Assembly: GCF_010731735.1 (NCBI RefSeq)
Contig: NZ_AP022588.1
Coordinates: forward strand, 2,976,001 to 3,040,000
DNA length: 64,000 bases
Origin: Mycolicibacterium sediminis
GTDB lineage: Bacteria; Actinomycetota; Actinomycetes; Mycobacteriales; Mycobacteriaceae
Direction of reading: 5' to 3'
The first letter of the stretch is position 1. Each line of letters opens with the position of its first letter. Shown piece after piece: positions 8,494-16,872 of the stretch. A program made the position numbers and the translations under genes. A model generated the notes under the pieces. It had not been told where the DNA came from. It saw only the letters and a program-made list of their open reading frames with translations, and searched no databases.

Positions 8494-9275
8494 CAGCGGC
8501 CCTCGTAGACGGCGGTGCGTTTCTCGGCGTAGGCGTCGAACGCCTCGCGCGAGTCGCGCATCGAGGTGATCACGGCGAAGTGCGAGGAGATGAGGTCCAG
8601 GGCGGCCGGCAGGTCCTGGGAGGCGCCCTGGCGGACGGCCCGCTTGATGGTCTGCACCGCGATCGGTGGCTGGGCGGCCACGCGGCGGGCCAACGAGATG
8701 GCATGGTCGAGCACGGGTTCGTCGTCGACGACGTACTCCACCAGCCCGATGTCGGCGGCGGTGGCGGCATCGACGAAGTCGCCGGTCCACAGCAGTCGCA
8801 GCGCGGTGGAACGCCCGACGAGCCGCGGCAGCAGCCAGCAGCCGCCGTTGCCGGGGACGAGCCCCACCTTGACGTAGGCCTCGCTGAATCGCGCGCTCGG
8901 AGAGGCGAATCGCACGTCGCAGTAGAGCGCCAGGTCCATCCCCGCGCCGACGGCCGGACCGTCCACCGCCGCGATCACCGGTTTGTCGAGACGTTCGAGG
9001 GCGAGCGCCACGCGATGGACGTTGCGCGTCAGGTAGTGCTTCTCCTCCAGGGGTGACCGGTGCTGGTGGTCGAACTCGCCGAGGTCGACCCCCGAGCAGA
9101 AGCTGCCCCCCGCCCCGGTGATGACGACCGCACGCACCCGCTCGTCCTCGCGGGCCGAGTCGAGGCGGTCCGCGCAGTCGTTGATCATCGGCAGGGTGAA
9201 CGCGTTGCGCCGGTCGGGTCGGTTCAGCGTGATCGTCGCGACGTGTTCGTCGACGGTGTAGTCGAGATCGCTCAC
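8493..9275 (-). CDS. Enoyl-CoA hydratase/isomerase (crotonase) family protein
   Basis: 260 aa from GTG 9275. Crotonase features: TLNRPDRRNAF near the N-terminus, the oxyanion-hole segment GSFCSGVDLGEF and the second one at PAVGAGMDLALYCDVRFAS. One usual catalytic glutamate position reads VPGNGG, so activity could be hydratase, isomerase or hydrolase. It lies between CoA-transferase and acyl-CoA dehydrogenase genes with 4-bp and 1-bp overlaps, placing it in the CoA-ester pathway of this operon. Confidence 0.85.
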   Translation of the reverse strand: MSDLDYTVDEHVATITLNRPDRRNAFTLPMINDCADRLDSAREDERVRAVVITGAGGSFCSGVDLGEFDHQHRSPLEEKHYLTRNVHRVALALERLDKPVIAAVDGPAVGAGMDLALYCDVRFASPSARFSEAYVKVGLVPGNGGCWLLPRLVGRSTALRLLWTGDFVDAATAADIGLVEYVVDDEPVLDHAISLARRVAAQPPIAVQTIKRAVRQGASQDLPAALDLISSHFAVITSMRDSREAFDAYAEKRTAVYEGR

Positions 9276-10498
9276 GGCGTCGCCTCCCGGACCATGCCGG
9301 TCTGATGTGTCGACCGGGCGTCGAGCATCTCGGCGATCCCGTCCTCGGAGACGCCGATCTCGCGCAGCACCGCGACGGTGTGCTCGCCGTAGAGCGGGGC
9401 GATTCCGCTGCGGGGGTCCGGCGCGCCCATCTCGGCGGGCTGGCGGGGGAGGCGGAGTGGCCCCTCGGTCGGGTGGTCGATGGAGCGGAAGAAGCCGGTG
9501 GCCGCGAGGTGCGGATCCTCGAAGAGGTCGGTGACGGTGTTGACCGGACCCGTGGCGATGTCCGCCTCGCCGAGCAGCTCCTCCCACGCGGCGGTGGTGC
9601 GGCCGGCCATCTCCTCGTCGAGTAGTTGATAGAGGAAGGCGGTGTTGATCGTCCTCTCCCGGATGGTGCGGAACCGGGGGTCGTCGGCCAGTTCCGGTTT
9701 GCCGATGGCGACGAAGAACTTTCGCCACTGGGCGTCGGTGTAGATCATGACCGCCATCGATCCGTCGAGGGTCTTGAACGGGCGCCGGTACGGTGACTCC
9801 GTCCTGGCATAACCGGGATTCCCGACGGGGGGATCGAACGCCCAGCCGCCCTGCTGCTCGAGCAGCAGGAACGACGTCAGCGTCTCGAACATCGGGATCT
9901 CCAGCGCCGTCCCGACACCGGTGGCGTCACGGCCGTGCAGGGCCGCCAGAATGGCCGCGGCGCCCATGACCCCGACGGTCTTGTCGGCGATGGCCGATCG
10001 GATGTACTCGGGGTCGCCGTGGAGTCCCTGCACCGCCGCGAAGCCGGACGCCGCCTGGATCACGTCGTCGTAGGCGGGCCGGTGCTCGTACGGGCCACCG
10101 CTGCCGAATCCGCGGAAGGCGCAGTAGACGACCCTGGGATTGGCCTCGAGGACCTCGCGCGGCCCGAATCCGCAGCGGTCCGCGGCGGCCGAGCGCGAGT
10201 TGTGCACGAACACGTCGGCGTGCCGGGCCAGCCGGGTGACGACGTCGCGTCCATGGGACGACTTCAGGTCGACGGCCAGGCTGCGCTTGCCCTGGTTGGC
10301 GTTGAGGAACACCGGCCCCATCCCGGACTCGCGGTGGTCGCCGATGAACCGCAGCACGTCCCCGCCGGGTGCCTCGACCTTGATGACGTCGGCGCCCCAG
10401 TGCGCGAGCAGCATCGTGCTGTACGGGCCCATGAAGGTGGTGCTCAGGTCGACGACCCTGACCCCGTCGAGGGGGCGGGGGCCGGTGCGCGAACTCAT
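9272..10498 (-). CDS. Class III CoA-transferase (CaiB/BaiF, formyl-CoA-transferase family)
   Basis: 408 aa from ATG 10498; the ATG overlaps the ThDP gene's stop (ATGA). N-terminal GVRVVDLSTTFMGPYST and GADVIKVEAPGGD are typical, and SAIADKTVG carries the aspartate expected to form the acyl-aspartyl intermediate. The enzyme moves CoA between carboxylic acids without ATP, here probably to activate the imported acid. Co-occurrence with a ThDP enzyme is the arrangement seen for formyl-CoA transferase with oxalyl-CoA decarboxylase, but the substrate is unknown. Confidence 0.88.
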   Translation of the reverse strand: MSSRTGPRPLDGVRVVDLSTTFMGPYSTMLLAHWGADVIKVEAPGGDVLRFIGDHRESGMGPVFLNANQGKRSLAVDLKSSHGRDVVTRLARHADVFVHNSRSAAADRCGFGPREVLEANPRVVYCAFRGFGSGGPYEHRPAYDDVIQAASGFAAVQGLHGDPEYIRSAIADKTVGVMGAAAILAALHGRDATGVGTALEIPMFETLTSFLLLEQQGGWAFDPPVGNPGYARTESPYRRPFKTLDGSMAVMIYTDAQWRKFFVAIGKPELADDPRFRTIRERTINTAFLYQLLDEEMAGRTTAAWEELLGEADIATGPVNTVTDLFEDPHLAATGFFRSIDHPTEGPLRLPRQPAEMGAPDPRSGIAPLYGEHTVAVLREIGVSEDGIAEMLDARSTHQTGMVREATP

Positions 10499-12150
10499 AC
10501 GACTCCTCCGCGGGCGATGACCGCCTCGGTCAGCGGGCTGGGGTCCAGGGTCACGGGGATCTCGATGCAGGACGGCAGTCCGGAGGCGATGGCGTCGGCG
10601 AGGGCACCGGGCAGGTCGGCGAGGTCCTCGATGCGCCGGCCATGGCCGCCCAGCGCGGTGATCACCTGATCGAACCGCGTGGGGCTGAGGTCGGAGGCCA
10701 GCAGGTAGTCGTCTCCGAACAGGCCGCGCTGCAGGTTGCGCTCGAGTCCCCACGACTGGTTGTGCCCGACGATCGCGACGAACGGGAGGTGCTGCCGGAG
10801 AGCGGCTTCGAACTCGATCAGGTAGTACCCGAAGCTCCCGTCGCCGGTCACGAGCACGACCGGCCGGTCCGGATGGGCGCGCTTGGCCCCGATCGCGAAG
10901 GGAGTCCCGGCGCCGCAGGTCGACATCGGGCCGAGGCGGATCCACTGCCCGGGGCCCAGTGCCGCCATGGCGCCGCGGCACCATTGCACGAAGTCTCCGC
11001 CGTCGAAGACCAGCGTGGTGTCCTCCCCGATGGCCTCGCGCAGGGCGAGGGCGACGGCATGCGGATGGTGCGGCGCCGCAGCGGAACTCGCGGGTGGATC
11101 GGGCATCGGGGCGATTCGAGTGAGGTCGTCGAGCCAGCGACCGTCCCATTCGCGGCCCTCGGCGGCGGTGGCGAGGCCGTCGACGAACCGTGCGACGTCG
11201 GTCTCCACGACGTACTGCCGGGGCCGGTTCTCGTCGGTGGCGGCGCCGGGGCTGCGCACGTCGATCAGGGTCGCGTCGGCGCCGATGGCGTCAGGGCTGC
11301 CGAAGCGCAGCCGGAAGTCCAGCCGCCTGCCCAGCAGGACGACGACGTCGGCGTCGGCGATCCTGGCCGCCGCCTTGTTGAGTGAGGCATCGGCGTAGCC
11401 GAGGGAGCAGGGGTGGGCGTCGGGCACGATGCCGCGCGCGGAGTCCAGGGTGAACAGCGGCAGGGGAGCGGCGTCGAGCAGCCGGGTCAACGCGTCGGAG
11501 GCACCGGCCATGTACGCGCCCGCGCCGGCGATGAGCACCGGGCGGCGTGCGTCGGCCAGGAGCGAGATCACCTGCGCCACCGTGTCGGTGTCGACAGTGC
11601 CCGAATCGGGCGAGGCGACGGCGCCGTGGCCGTCGATCCCCTCGGCGGACTCGCCCATGACGTCCGACGGGAGGCTGAGGTGGGTCGCGCCTGTCGTGCC
11701 GGACAGCGCCTGGAGGATCGCCGTGTCGACGAGTTCCGGGATGCGGTCGACGCGGTCGACCATGGCCGCGAACTTGCACAGTGGCGCTGCGACGGCCACC
11801 TGGTCGATCTCCTGCTGTGCTCCCTTGCCCGACAGGGCGAGGTCGGCCTGCCCGCTCAGCAGGAGGACGGGGCTGTCGCTGGAGTGCGCGGTGATCAGCC
11901 CGGTCAGCGCGTTCGTGTGAGCGGGCCCGCCGGTCACCAGTGCCACCCCGAGCCGTCGGCCGGCGCGGGCGTAGGCGTCGGCAGCCATGACGACGCTCGC
12001 CTCGGTGCGGAGGTCGATCAACTCGATGCCGTTGTCGCTCAGGCCTTCGTAGATGGTGAGGGTGTGATTCCCGCACAGGGTGAAGACGGTCGTGACGCCA
12101 TGGGCAACGAGTCGCTCGGCGAGTAGGTGTCCGCCATGCCGTCGTGACAC
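10495..12150 (-). CDS. Thiamine-diphosphate-dependent lyase/decarboxylase (acetolactate synthase / 2-hydroxyacyl-CoA lyase type)
   Basis: 551 aa from GTG 12150, chosen because TCTGGAGG lies 4-5 nt upstream; codons further upstream are the operator region. The three-domain ThDP layout is complete: E50 in RTEASVVMAADAYAR activates the cofactor, and GDGSFGYYLIEFEAAL...HNQ is the metal/ThDP motif near 440-470. First gene of the catabolic operon and divergent from the GntR regulator. Possible reactions include decarboxylation of a 2-keto acid or oxalyl-CoA-type substrate, or cleavage of a 2-hydroxyacyl-CoA to aldehyde plus formyl-CoA. Active-site residues do not let me choose. Confidence 0.82.
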   Translation of the reverse strand: MSRRHGGHLLAERLVAHGVTTVFTLCGNHTLTIYEGLSDNGIELIDLRTEASVVMAADAYARAGRRLGVALVTGGPAHTNALTGLITAHSSDSPVLLLSGQADLALSGKGAQQEIDQVAVAAPLCKFAAMVDRVDRIPELVDTAILQALSGTTGATHLSLPSDVMGESAEGIDGHGAVASPDSGTVDTDTVAQVISLLADARRPVLIAGAGAYMAGASDALTRLLDAAPLPLFTLDSARGIVPDAHPCSLGYADASLNKAAARIADADVVVLLGRRLDFRLRFGSPDAIGADATLIDVRSPGAATDENRPRQYVVETDVARFVDGLATAAEGREWDGRWLDDLTRIAPMPDPPASSAAAPHHPHAVALALREAIGEDTTLVFDGGDFVQWCRGAMAALGPGQWIRLGPMSTCGAGTPFAIGAKRAHPDRPVVLVTGDGSFGYYLIEFEAALRQHLPFVAIVGHNQSWGLERNLQRGLFGDDYLLASDLSPTRFDQVITALGGHGRRIEDLADLPGALADAIASGLPSCIEIPVTLDPSPLTEAVIARGGVV

Positions 12151-12170
12151 GAGTCCTCCAGATTCAGGAA

Positions 12171-12192
12171 CAATATTGGAGCCAATATTGGC
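12171..12192. promoter_or_regulatory. GntR-type operator, tandem palindrome between ThDP gene and regulator
   Basis: Perfect inverted repeat CAATATTGG-AG-CCAATATTG (12171-12190); the second half is also the 12-bp palindrome GCCAATATTGGC (12181-12192). It sits 20 bp upstream of the ThDP start codon. The core ATTGGAGCCAAT recurs exactly at 19040-19051 before the ABC importer operon. Confidence 0.75.
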
Positions 12193-12250
12193 TTCGATGG
12201 ATGGGGATGTCAAGGAGTCGAGGTCACGCGGTTGCCACCACCGGAAACGG

Positions 12251-12258
12251 CAATATTG
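12251..12258. promoter_or_regulatory. Secondary CAATATTG box upstream of gntR
   Basis: CAATATTG is itself a palindrome and repeats the operator half-unit 46 bp upstream of the GntR start codon, suggesting autoregulation from the same intergenic region. Confidence 0.45.
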
Positions 12259-12304
12259 CATAATCGATCCGGCAGCAAAGTGCGCCCGACGCGAGGAGGC
12301 GAGC

Positions 12305-12973
12305 ATGGAATCCGAGGTGACGGCGAGTGGGGCGGTGTCGCGCGCGGTCGACGGCCTTCGCGCGATGCTGATGTCGATGCAGATCATGCCGGGACAGCCG
12401 ATCCGGCAGGAGGCCCTCGCGGCGCGACTCGGCATCAGCAGGGCGCCGATCCGCGAAGCGCTCGGAATCCTCAAGAGCGAAGGCGTTCTCGACTACGAGC
12501 GCAACGTCGGCTACACCGTGAAGCGACTCACCAAGGCCGAACTCGAGCAGGCGTACCGCATCCGTCGCGTCCTCGAGACCGACATCGTGCTGGACCTGCC
12601 CGCTCCGAGTCCGGAGATGCTCGACGAGTTGGAGCGGCTGAACCAGCGGATCGCCGACGCCGGCGCGGTCAACGACCTGGCTGCGGTGCGCACCCTCAAC
12701 CACGAGTTCCACTTCCTGCTCTACTCGTCGTCGGGGCTCGACCTCATCGTCGGCGAACTGCGCCGCATGTGGGCGTTCACCGACGCGTACCGGTCGCTGT
12801 ACCTGTACGACCAGTCCGCCAGGGCGCGCACCGTGCACGAACACGCCGGGATCATCGCTGCCCTCCGCGCCGGGGACCTGCCCCTAACGGCCACGCTCCT
12901 GGACGCACACCGTGCCAAGGTGCCCGAGTACCTCGCCCCGTTCCTGGACGCCCAGGCGGCAACCGGTCTGTAG
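12305..12973 (+). CDS. GntR family transcriptional regulator, FCD type
   Basis: 222 aa from ATG 12305 with GAGGAGG 6 nt upstream. The N-terminal winged helix has LAARLGISRAPIREAL (about residues 38-55) and the wing GVLDYERNVGYTV. The C-terminal all-helical FCD ligand domain keeps the metal/ligand histidine pattern (NHEFHFLLY, HEHAGIIAAL). It stands between two minus-strand operons, divergent from the ThDP operon and convergent with the enolase-superfamily gene. The matching operators upstream of both operons make it the likely shared regulator, probably a repressor released by the imported acid or a CoA ester. Confidence 0.88.
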   Translation: MESEVTASGAVSRAVDGLRAMLMSMQIMPGQPIRQEALAARLGISRAPIREALGILKSEGVLDYERNVGYTVKRLTKAELEQAYRIRRVLETDIVLDLPAPSPEMLDELERLNQRIADAGAVNDLAAVRTLNHEFHFLLYSSSGLDLIVGELRRMWAFTDAYRSLYLYDQSARARTVHEHAGIIAALRAGDLPLTATLLDAHRAKVPEYLAPFLDAQAATGL

Positions 12974-13015
12974 TTCGGGCGGCAGGCGACGGGCATCGGT
13001 GGGCATCCCGGTCCG

Positions 13016-14113
13016 TCAGATCGTGACGACGTCGTCGATCGACCAGTCCCGCAGTGCCTTCGGTGCGAACGAGAGGCCGAACCCCGGTAGGTCGGTGAGT
13101 CGCACCCGTCCGCCGGAGACGCGGGGCGCATCCTCGAACAGGTCGTCCCACCAGGCAGGTATGTACTCGACGAGTCCCGCGTTGGGCAGGGCCGACATCA
13201 CGTGCGCACTGACCTCCGTGAAGGTGTGCGACGACACCTGCTGACGGTGGGCGTCGGCGAACGTGGCGACATCGAAGAAGCCGGTGGGTCCGCCCACGCG
13301 CATGATGTCGGGCATCAGGACGTCGGCAGCACGTGCCTCGACGAGCGGACGGAACCCATCGACGCCGTAGATCGTCTCGCCCGTGGCGATGGGAAGCACC
13401 AGTTCCCTGGCCAATTCAGCGGAGCCGGCCACGTCGAGGGCGTCGACCGGCTCCTCGTACCAGGCCGCCCCCAGTCGTTCGAACTCCCGACCCGCGGCCA
13501 GCGCGTCCGCCGTACGCCACGCCTGGTTGGCGTCCACCATCACCGAGAGTCGTTCTCCCACGGCGCCGATGAGTCGTTCGAAGCGGCGGACGTCCTCGCG
13601 CCAGTCCTCGAAGCCGATCTTGATCTTGTAGTGCTCGAAGCCGTCGGCGATCAGCGCCTCGGCCTCGTCGATCAGGTCCTCGACGGGGGAGGAGATCCAC
13701 CCGCCGGTGGCGTACACGGTGAGTGCGTCGCGGTCTCCGCCCCACAGCCGGAACAGCGGCATGCCGGCGCGCTTGCCCTGCAGGTCCCACAGGGCGACGT
13801 CGATGGCACTCTGCGCCAGCGTGCTGATCCCGGCGGTGCCCACGAAGTTCTGTGCGGCCGTCATCTTGCGGTTCAGGCTGCGGATGGCGCGTGAATCCTC
13901 GCCGCGGATGAGTTCCGCCAGCCCGTGAATGGTGTGACGAACCGCCCGCGCCTGGTGCACGTTGAACGTGAAGGCGTAGCCGAATCCGACGAGGCCGTCG
14001 GCCTCGATCTCGACGAGCACGTTGTGCACGGAGCTGATGCGATGTATCGCGGTATGCAGTTCACGCCCCAGCGGCACGGACACGTGGTGGGTGGTGATGC
14101 GGTCGATCTTCAT
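13016..14113 (-). CDS. Enolase-superfamily enzyme (mandelate racemase / muconate lactonizing type)
   Basis: 365 aa from ATG 14113. The barrel carries K163-x-K165 (YKIKIGF), metal ligands D194 (VMVDANQAW), E220 (YEEPV) and E246 (TGETIYG), and H296 (SSHTFTE). Such enzymes abstract a proton alpha to a carboxylate with Mg2+, giving racemisation, dehydration or cycloisomerisation. Having both a Lys base and a His on the other face fits a racemase or dehydratase. Last gene of the importer operon; its start overlaps the tautomerase stop (ATGA). Substrate unknown, likely the imported carboxylate. Confidence 0.85.
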   Translation of the reverse strand: MKIDRITTHHVSVPLGRELHTAIHRISSVHNVLVEIEADGLVGFGYAFTFNVHQARAVRHTIHGLAELIRGEDSRAIRSLNRKMTAAQNFVGTAGISTLAQSAIDVALWDLQGKRAGMPLFRLWGGDRDALTVYATGGWISSPVEDLIDEAEALIADGFEHYKIKIGFEDWREDVRRFERLIGAVGERLSVMVDANQAWRTADALAAGREFERLGAAWYEEPVDALDVAGSAELARELVLPIATGETIYGVDGFRPLVEARAADVLMPDIMRVGGPTGFFDVATFADAHRQQVSSHTFTEVSAHVMSALPNAGLVEYIPAWWDDLFEDAPRVSGGRVRLTDLPGFGLSFAPKALRDWSIDDVVTI

Positions 14114-14313
14114 GGGAGTTCCCTTCCAGGTGTGCGCGAGAGGAGGAATCCACCGCGGGCGAGGTCGTCTTCGGAGATCTCGGTGAACCGGATGCGTACC
14201 CGGTCCGGCTGGGTCGCCAGATGGGTGACGGCGGCCGCTGTGACGGCCGCCGCGAAGTCCTGGCGCTGATCGATGGTGCGGCCGGGGAGTATCTCCACGG
14301 TGATGAACGGCAT
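14110..14313 (-). CDS. 4-oxalocrotonate tautomerase-like small protein
   Basis: 67 aa. The start ATG at 14313 is preferred over ATG 14343 because it begins MPFITVEI, giving the N-terminal Pro1 that acts as base after Met removal, and because AAGGGG lies 6 nt upstream. The ATG at 14343 would overlap the upstream stop but bury the proline at position 11. Members isomerise 2-hydroxymuconate-type dienols or similar unsaturated keto acids. The position in the importer operon suggests handling of an unsaturated or keto acid intermediate. Confidence 0.75.
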   Translation of the reverse strand: MPFITVEILPGRTIDQRQDFAAAVTAAAVTHLATQPDRVRIRFTEISEDDLARGGFLLSRTPGRELP

Positions 14314-14339
14314 CGGGTCCCCTTCGAATCGTGCGGCGG

Positions 14340-15080
14340 TCATCCGAGGTACGCCCGCTGCAGGACGTCACCGGAGGCGAGTTCGGATGCGGCGCCGGAG
14401 AAGGTCACGCGGCCCTGGGTGAGCACGTAGGCACGGTCACTGACCGCGAGCACCTTGTCGACGAGTTGCTCGACGATGACGACTCCCACGCCCCGGTCGC
14501 GCAGTGAACCGGCGACGTCGAGGATGCGATCCACGAGGACCGGTGCCAGGCCGGCGGACGGCTCGTCGAGCATCAGGACGTCCGGCCGGCGGACCAGCCC
14601 CTGGGCGATCACCAGCATCTGCTGCTGTCCGCCGCTGAGCCGGCCCGCCTTCTCCTGGCGTTTGGCGGCGATCTCGGGGAAGACCTCCCACGCCTCGGCG
14701 ATGGACGCGGTGCGAGCGGCGCGGTCGATCCCGTAGCCGGCCAGGTGCAGGTTGTCCTCGACGCTGAGCGCGGGGAAGACCCGGTGCCCCTCCGGAACGT
14801 AGAGCAGTCCGCGCTTGACGATCGCCCGCGGCTTCTTGCGCGTGACGTCCTGACCGTTGAGGCTCACCGTCCCCGCGGTGACGTCGCGCAGCAGGCCCGC
14901 GGCACACGACAGCAGCGTGGTCTTGCCGGCGCCGTTCGCACCGACCAGCGCCACGATCTCGCCCCGGTGGACGTCGAAGTCGACGCCGGTGAGCACTCCG
15001 AGCTTGCCGTATCCGGCGCTGAGGCCGGACACCGCCAGCAGCGGGCGTTCGGTCGTGGGGTCAGGAGCCGAGGTAGGCAT
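14340..15080 (-). CDS. ABC importer ATP-binding protein (LivF type)
   Basis: 246 aa. Walker A GANGAGKT, Q-loop region, signature LSGGQQQM and Walker B VLMLDEPSAG are intact. The family drives uptake of branched-chain amino acids, amides, urea or aromatic acids (HAAT group). It overlaps the LivM-LivG fusion gene by 20 bp. Cytoplasmic, docked on the membrane permeases. Confidence 0.92.
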   Translation of the reverse strand: MPTSAPDPTTERPLLAVSGLSAGYGKLGVLTGVDFDVHRGEIVALVGANGAGKTTLLSCAAGLLRDVTAGTVSLNGQDVTRKKPRAIVKRGLLYVPEGHRVFPALSVEDNLHLAGYGIDRAARTASIAEAWEVFPEIAAKRQEKAGRLSGGQQQMLVIAQGLVRRPDVLMLDEPSAGLAPVLVDRILDVAGSLRDRGVGVVIVEQLVDKVLAVSDRAYVLTQGRVTFSGAASELASGDVLQRAYLG

Positions 15081-16872
15081 GGATCACCTCTTCGTGTCGT
15101 CGGATGTCGTCGGGCCGTCCCGCGGCGAGGACCCCGCCGAGGTCGAGCACGGTCACCGAATCGCAGACGTCGAAGACCAGGTCGGTGTGGTGTTCGACGA
15201 GCAGCACGGCCACGCCCTGCGCCGCAATCGATTCGATCAGGTTGCCCAGTGACGCGATCTCCTCGACCGACAGACCCGCGGCGGGCTCGTCGAGCAGTAG
15301 CAGTCGCGGCTGGGCGACCAGGGCGCGCGCGATCTCGAGGAAGCGGAGCTGGCTGTGTGACAGGAGTTCCGCGCGGAAGGTCGACTGGGCGCTCAGGCCC
15401 ACCACGTCGAGTGCGGCCTGGGCACGCTCCCGCAGTCGCGCCTCTCGACCACCGCCGCCGATGCCGGTCATCGAGGTGGCGAACGACGTGCGGGCGCCGT
15501 GGTACCCGCCCAGCATCACGTTCTCCAGCACGGTGAGATCGCCTGCGACGCGGGGGCTCTGAAAGCACCTGGCCAGACCGAGTGCCGCGCGCCGCTGCAC
15601 GCGCATGTCGTTGACCGTCGTGCCGTCGATCCGGACGGTCCCCTCGTCGATCGGGTAGTAGCCGCAGACGACGTTCAGCAGGGTCGTCTTGCCGCTGCCG
15701 TTGGGCCCGATCAGCCCGACGATCTGGCCCGGCGCGACCTCGAGGTCCACCCCGCGCAGCGCCTGGACCCCGCCGAAGGCCTTCTCGACCCCGCTGACGG
15801 ACAGCACACGAGCCGACTCGTCGGTCGTCCCGCGATCGCCGAGCACGTCGCCGAGGCGGTCGAGGTCTCCCTTCGCCCAGGGGGGTACGCGGCGGCGTCC
15901 GACGCGGTCCTTGATCGAGGTGACCAGCCCGCCGAGCCCGTTGGGAAGGGCAAGGACGACGGCGAGCAACAGTGCCGCGTAGAGGAACGCCGACCATTCC
16001 GCCAGGGGCGCAGCCAGTTCCGGGAGCAGCGTCAGCACCACCGTCGCCACCAGCGGCGCCGCGATGCGGCCCGGACCGCCCAGGAGGACGGCGACGAAGA
16101 ACATCATCGAGAGGTCGAACACGAACGCGTCGGGTGTCACGTAGGACTGCAGCGACGCGTAGAGGGCGCCGGCGAGGCCGGCCAGCGCGCCGCTGAGAGT
16201 GAACACGTAGAGCTTCAGCCGGAAGATCGGCACGCCCGAACTCTCGGCGGCGACCTCCGCGTCCCGGATGGCGATGAGGCCGCGGCCGTCGTTGGTCCGC
16301 GCGATCCGCCAGGTGACGTACGTCGCGCCGGCGGCAAGGGCGAGGACGAACCAGTAGAAGCCGGTCTCGGTGCCGAGCGGCCCGTCGAACAGGGGAGCGG
16401 CGATGCCGAGGCCGCCACCCGTCACGCCATCCCAGACGACCGCGAGCTGCGGCACGATCGTCGCGAAGCCGAGAGTGGCCATCGCGAAGTAGAAGCGCTT
16501 GAGCCGCAACGAGGGCAGCCCGATGAGCAGCCCTGCCGCGGTGCCGACCACCATCGCGGCGACGAGGCTCAGGAACGGGTTCCAGCCGAGCGTCGTGTAG
16601 GTGGCACAACCGGTGTAGGCCCCGACGGCCAGCAGGCCGACGTGGCCGATGGCCATCTGGCCGGCGTGGCCGACCACGAGGTTCAACCCGGACACCAGGA
16701 TCCAGTACACGGCGGCGAGCGCCGCGATGTGGACCCAGTACAGGTTGGGCGAGACGAACGGCAGGAGCACGAGGGCGAGGACGACGATGGGAATCGTCAA
16801 CCGCGCGAGGGGTTTGCGCGAGTGCGCGGTCGTGGTCGCCGTGGGAGGTGGGGTGTGCGCCGTGGTCGTCAT
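15061..16872 (-). CDS. ABC importer permease fused to ATP-binding protein (LivM-LivG type)
   Basis: 603 aa. Residues about 25-320 form the LivM-type permease (SGLNLVVGHAGQMAIGHVG, several membrane helices). Residues about 355-600 form the LivG-type ATPase with Walker A GPNGSGKT and Walker B LLLLDEPAAG. The ATPase signature reads LSHSQLRFLEIARAL where LivG proteins usually have LSYGQQR, so the key glycine is a serine. Fusion of these two subunits is common in actinobacteria. Confidence 0.92.
   Translation of the reverse strand: MTTTAHTPPPTATTTAHSRKPLARLTIPIVVLALVLLPFVSPNLYWVHIAALAAVYWILVSGLNLVVGHAGQMAIGHVGLLAVGAYTGCATYTTLGWNPFLSLVAAMVVGTAAGLLIGLPSLRLKRFYFAMATLGFATIVPQLAVVWDGVTGGGLGIAAPLFDGPLGTETGFYWFVLALAAGATYVTWRIARTNDGRGLIAIRDAEVAAESSGVPIFRLKLYVFTLSGALAGLAGALYASLQSYVTPDAFVFDLSMMFFVAVLLGGPGRIAAPLVATVVLTLLPELAAPLAEWSAFLYAALLLAVVLALPNGLGGLVTSIKDRVGRRRVPPWAKGDLDRLGDVLGDRGTTDESARVLSVSGVEKAFGGVQALRGVDLEVAPGQIVGLIGPNGSGKTTLLNVVCGYYPIDEGTVRIDGTTVNDMRVQRRAALGLARCFQSPRVAGDLTVLENVMLGGYHGARTSFATSMTGIGGGGREARLRERAQAALDVVGLSAQSTFRAELLSHSQLRFLEIARALVAQPRLLLLDEPAAGLSVEEIASLGNLIESIAAQGVAVLLVEHHTDLVFDVCDSVTVLDLGGVLAAGRPDDIRRHEEVIHAYLGS

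Noticed and set aside
7393..8790. 465-aa version of the acyl-CoA dehydrogenase
   Set aside because: Upstream 99 residues are Arg-rich out-of-frame crotonase sequence; ATG 8493 overlapping the stop fits coupling.
10495..12474. 659-aa version of the ThDP enzyme
   Set aside because: The extra N-terminus would run through the operator and into the gntR coding region; GTG 12150 has GGAGG.
12232..13026. 264-aa plus-strand frame overlapping gntR
   Set aside because: Plus-one shadow of the GntR gene, which has the HTH motif and Shine-Dalgarno site.
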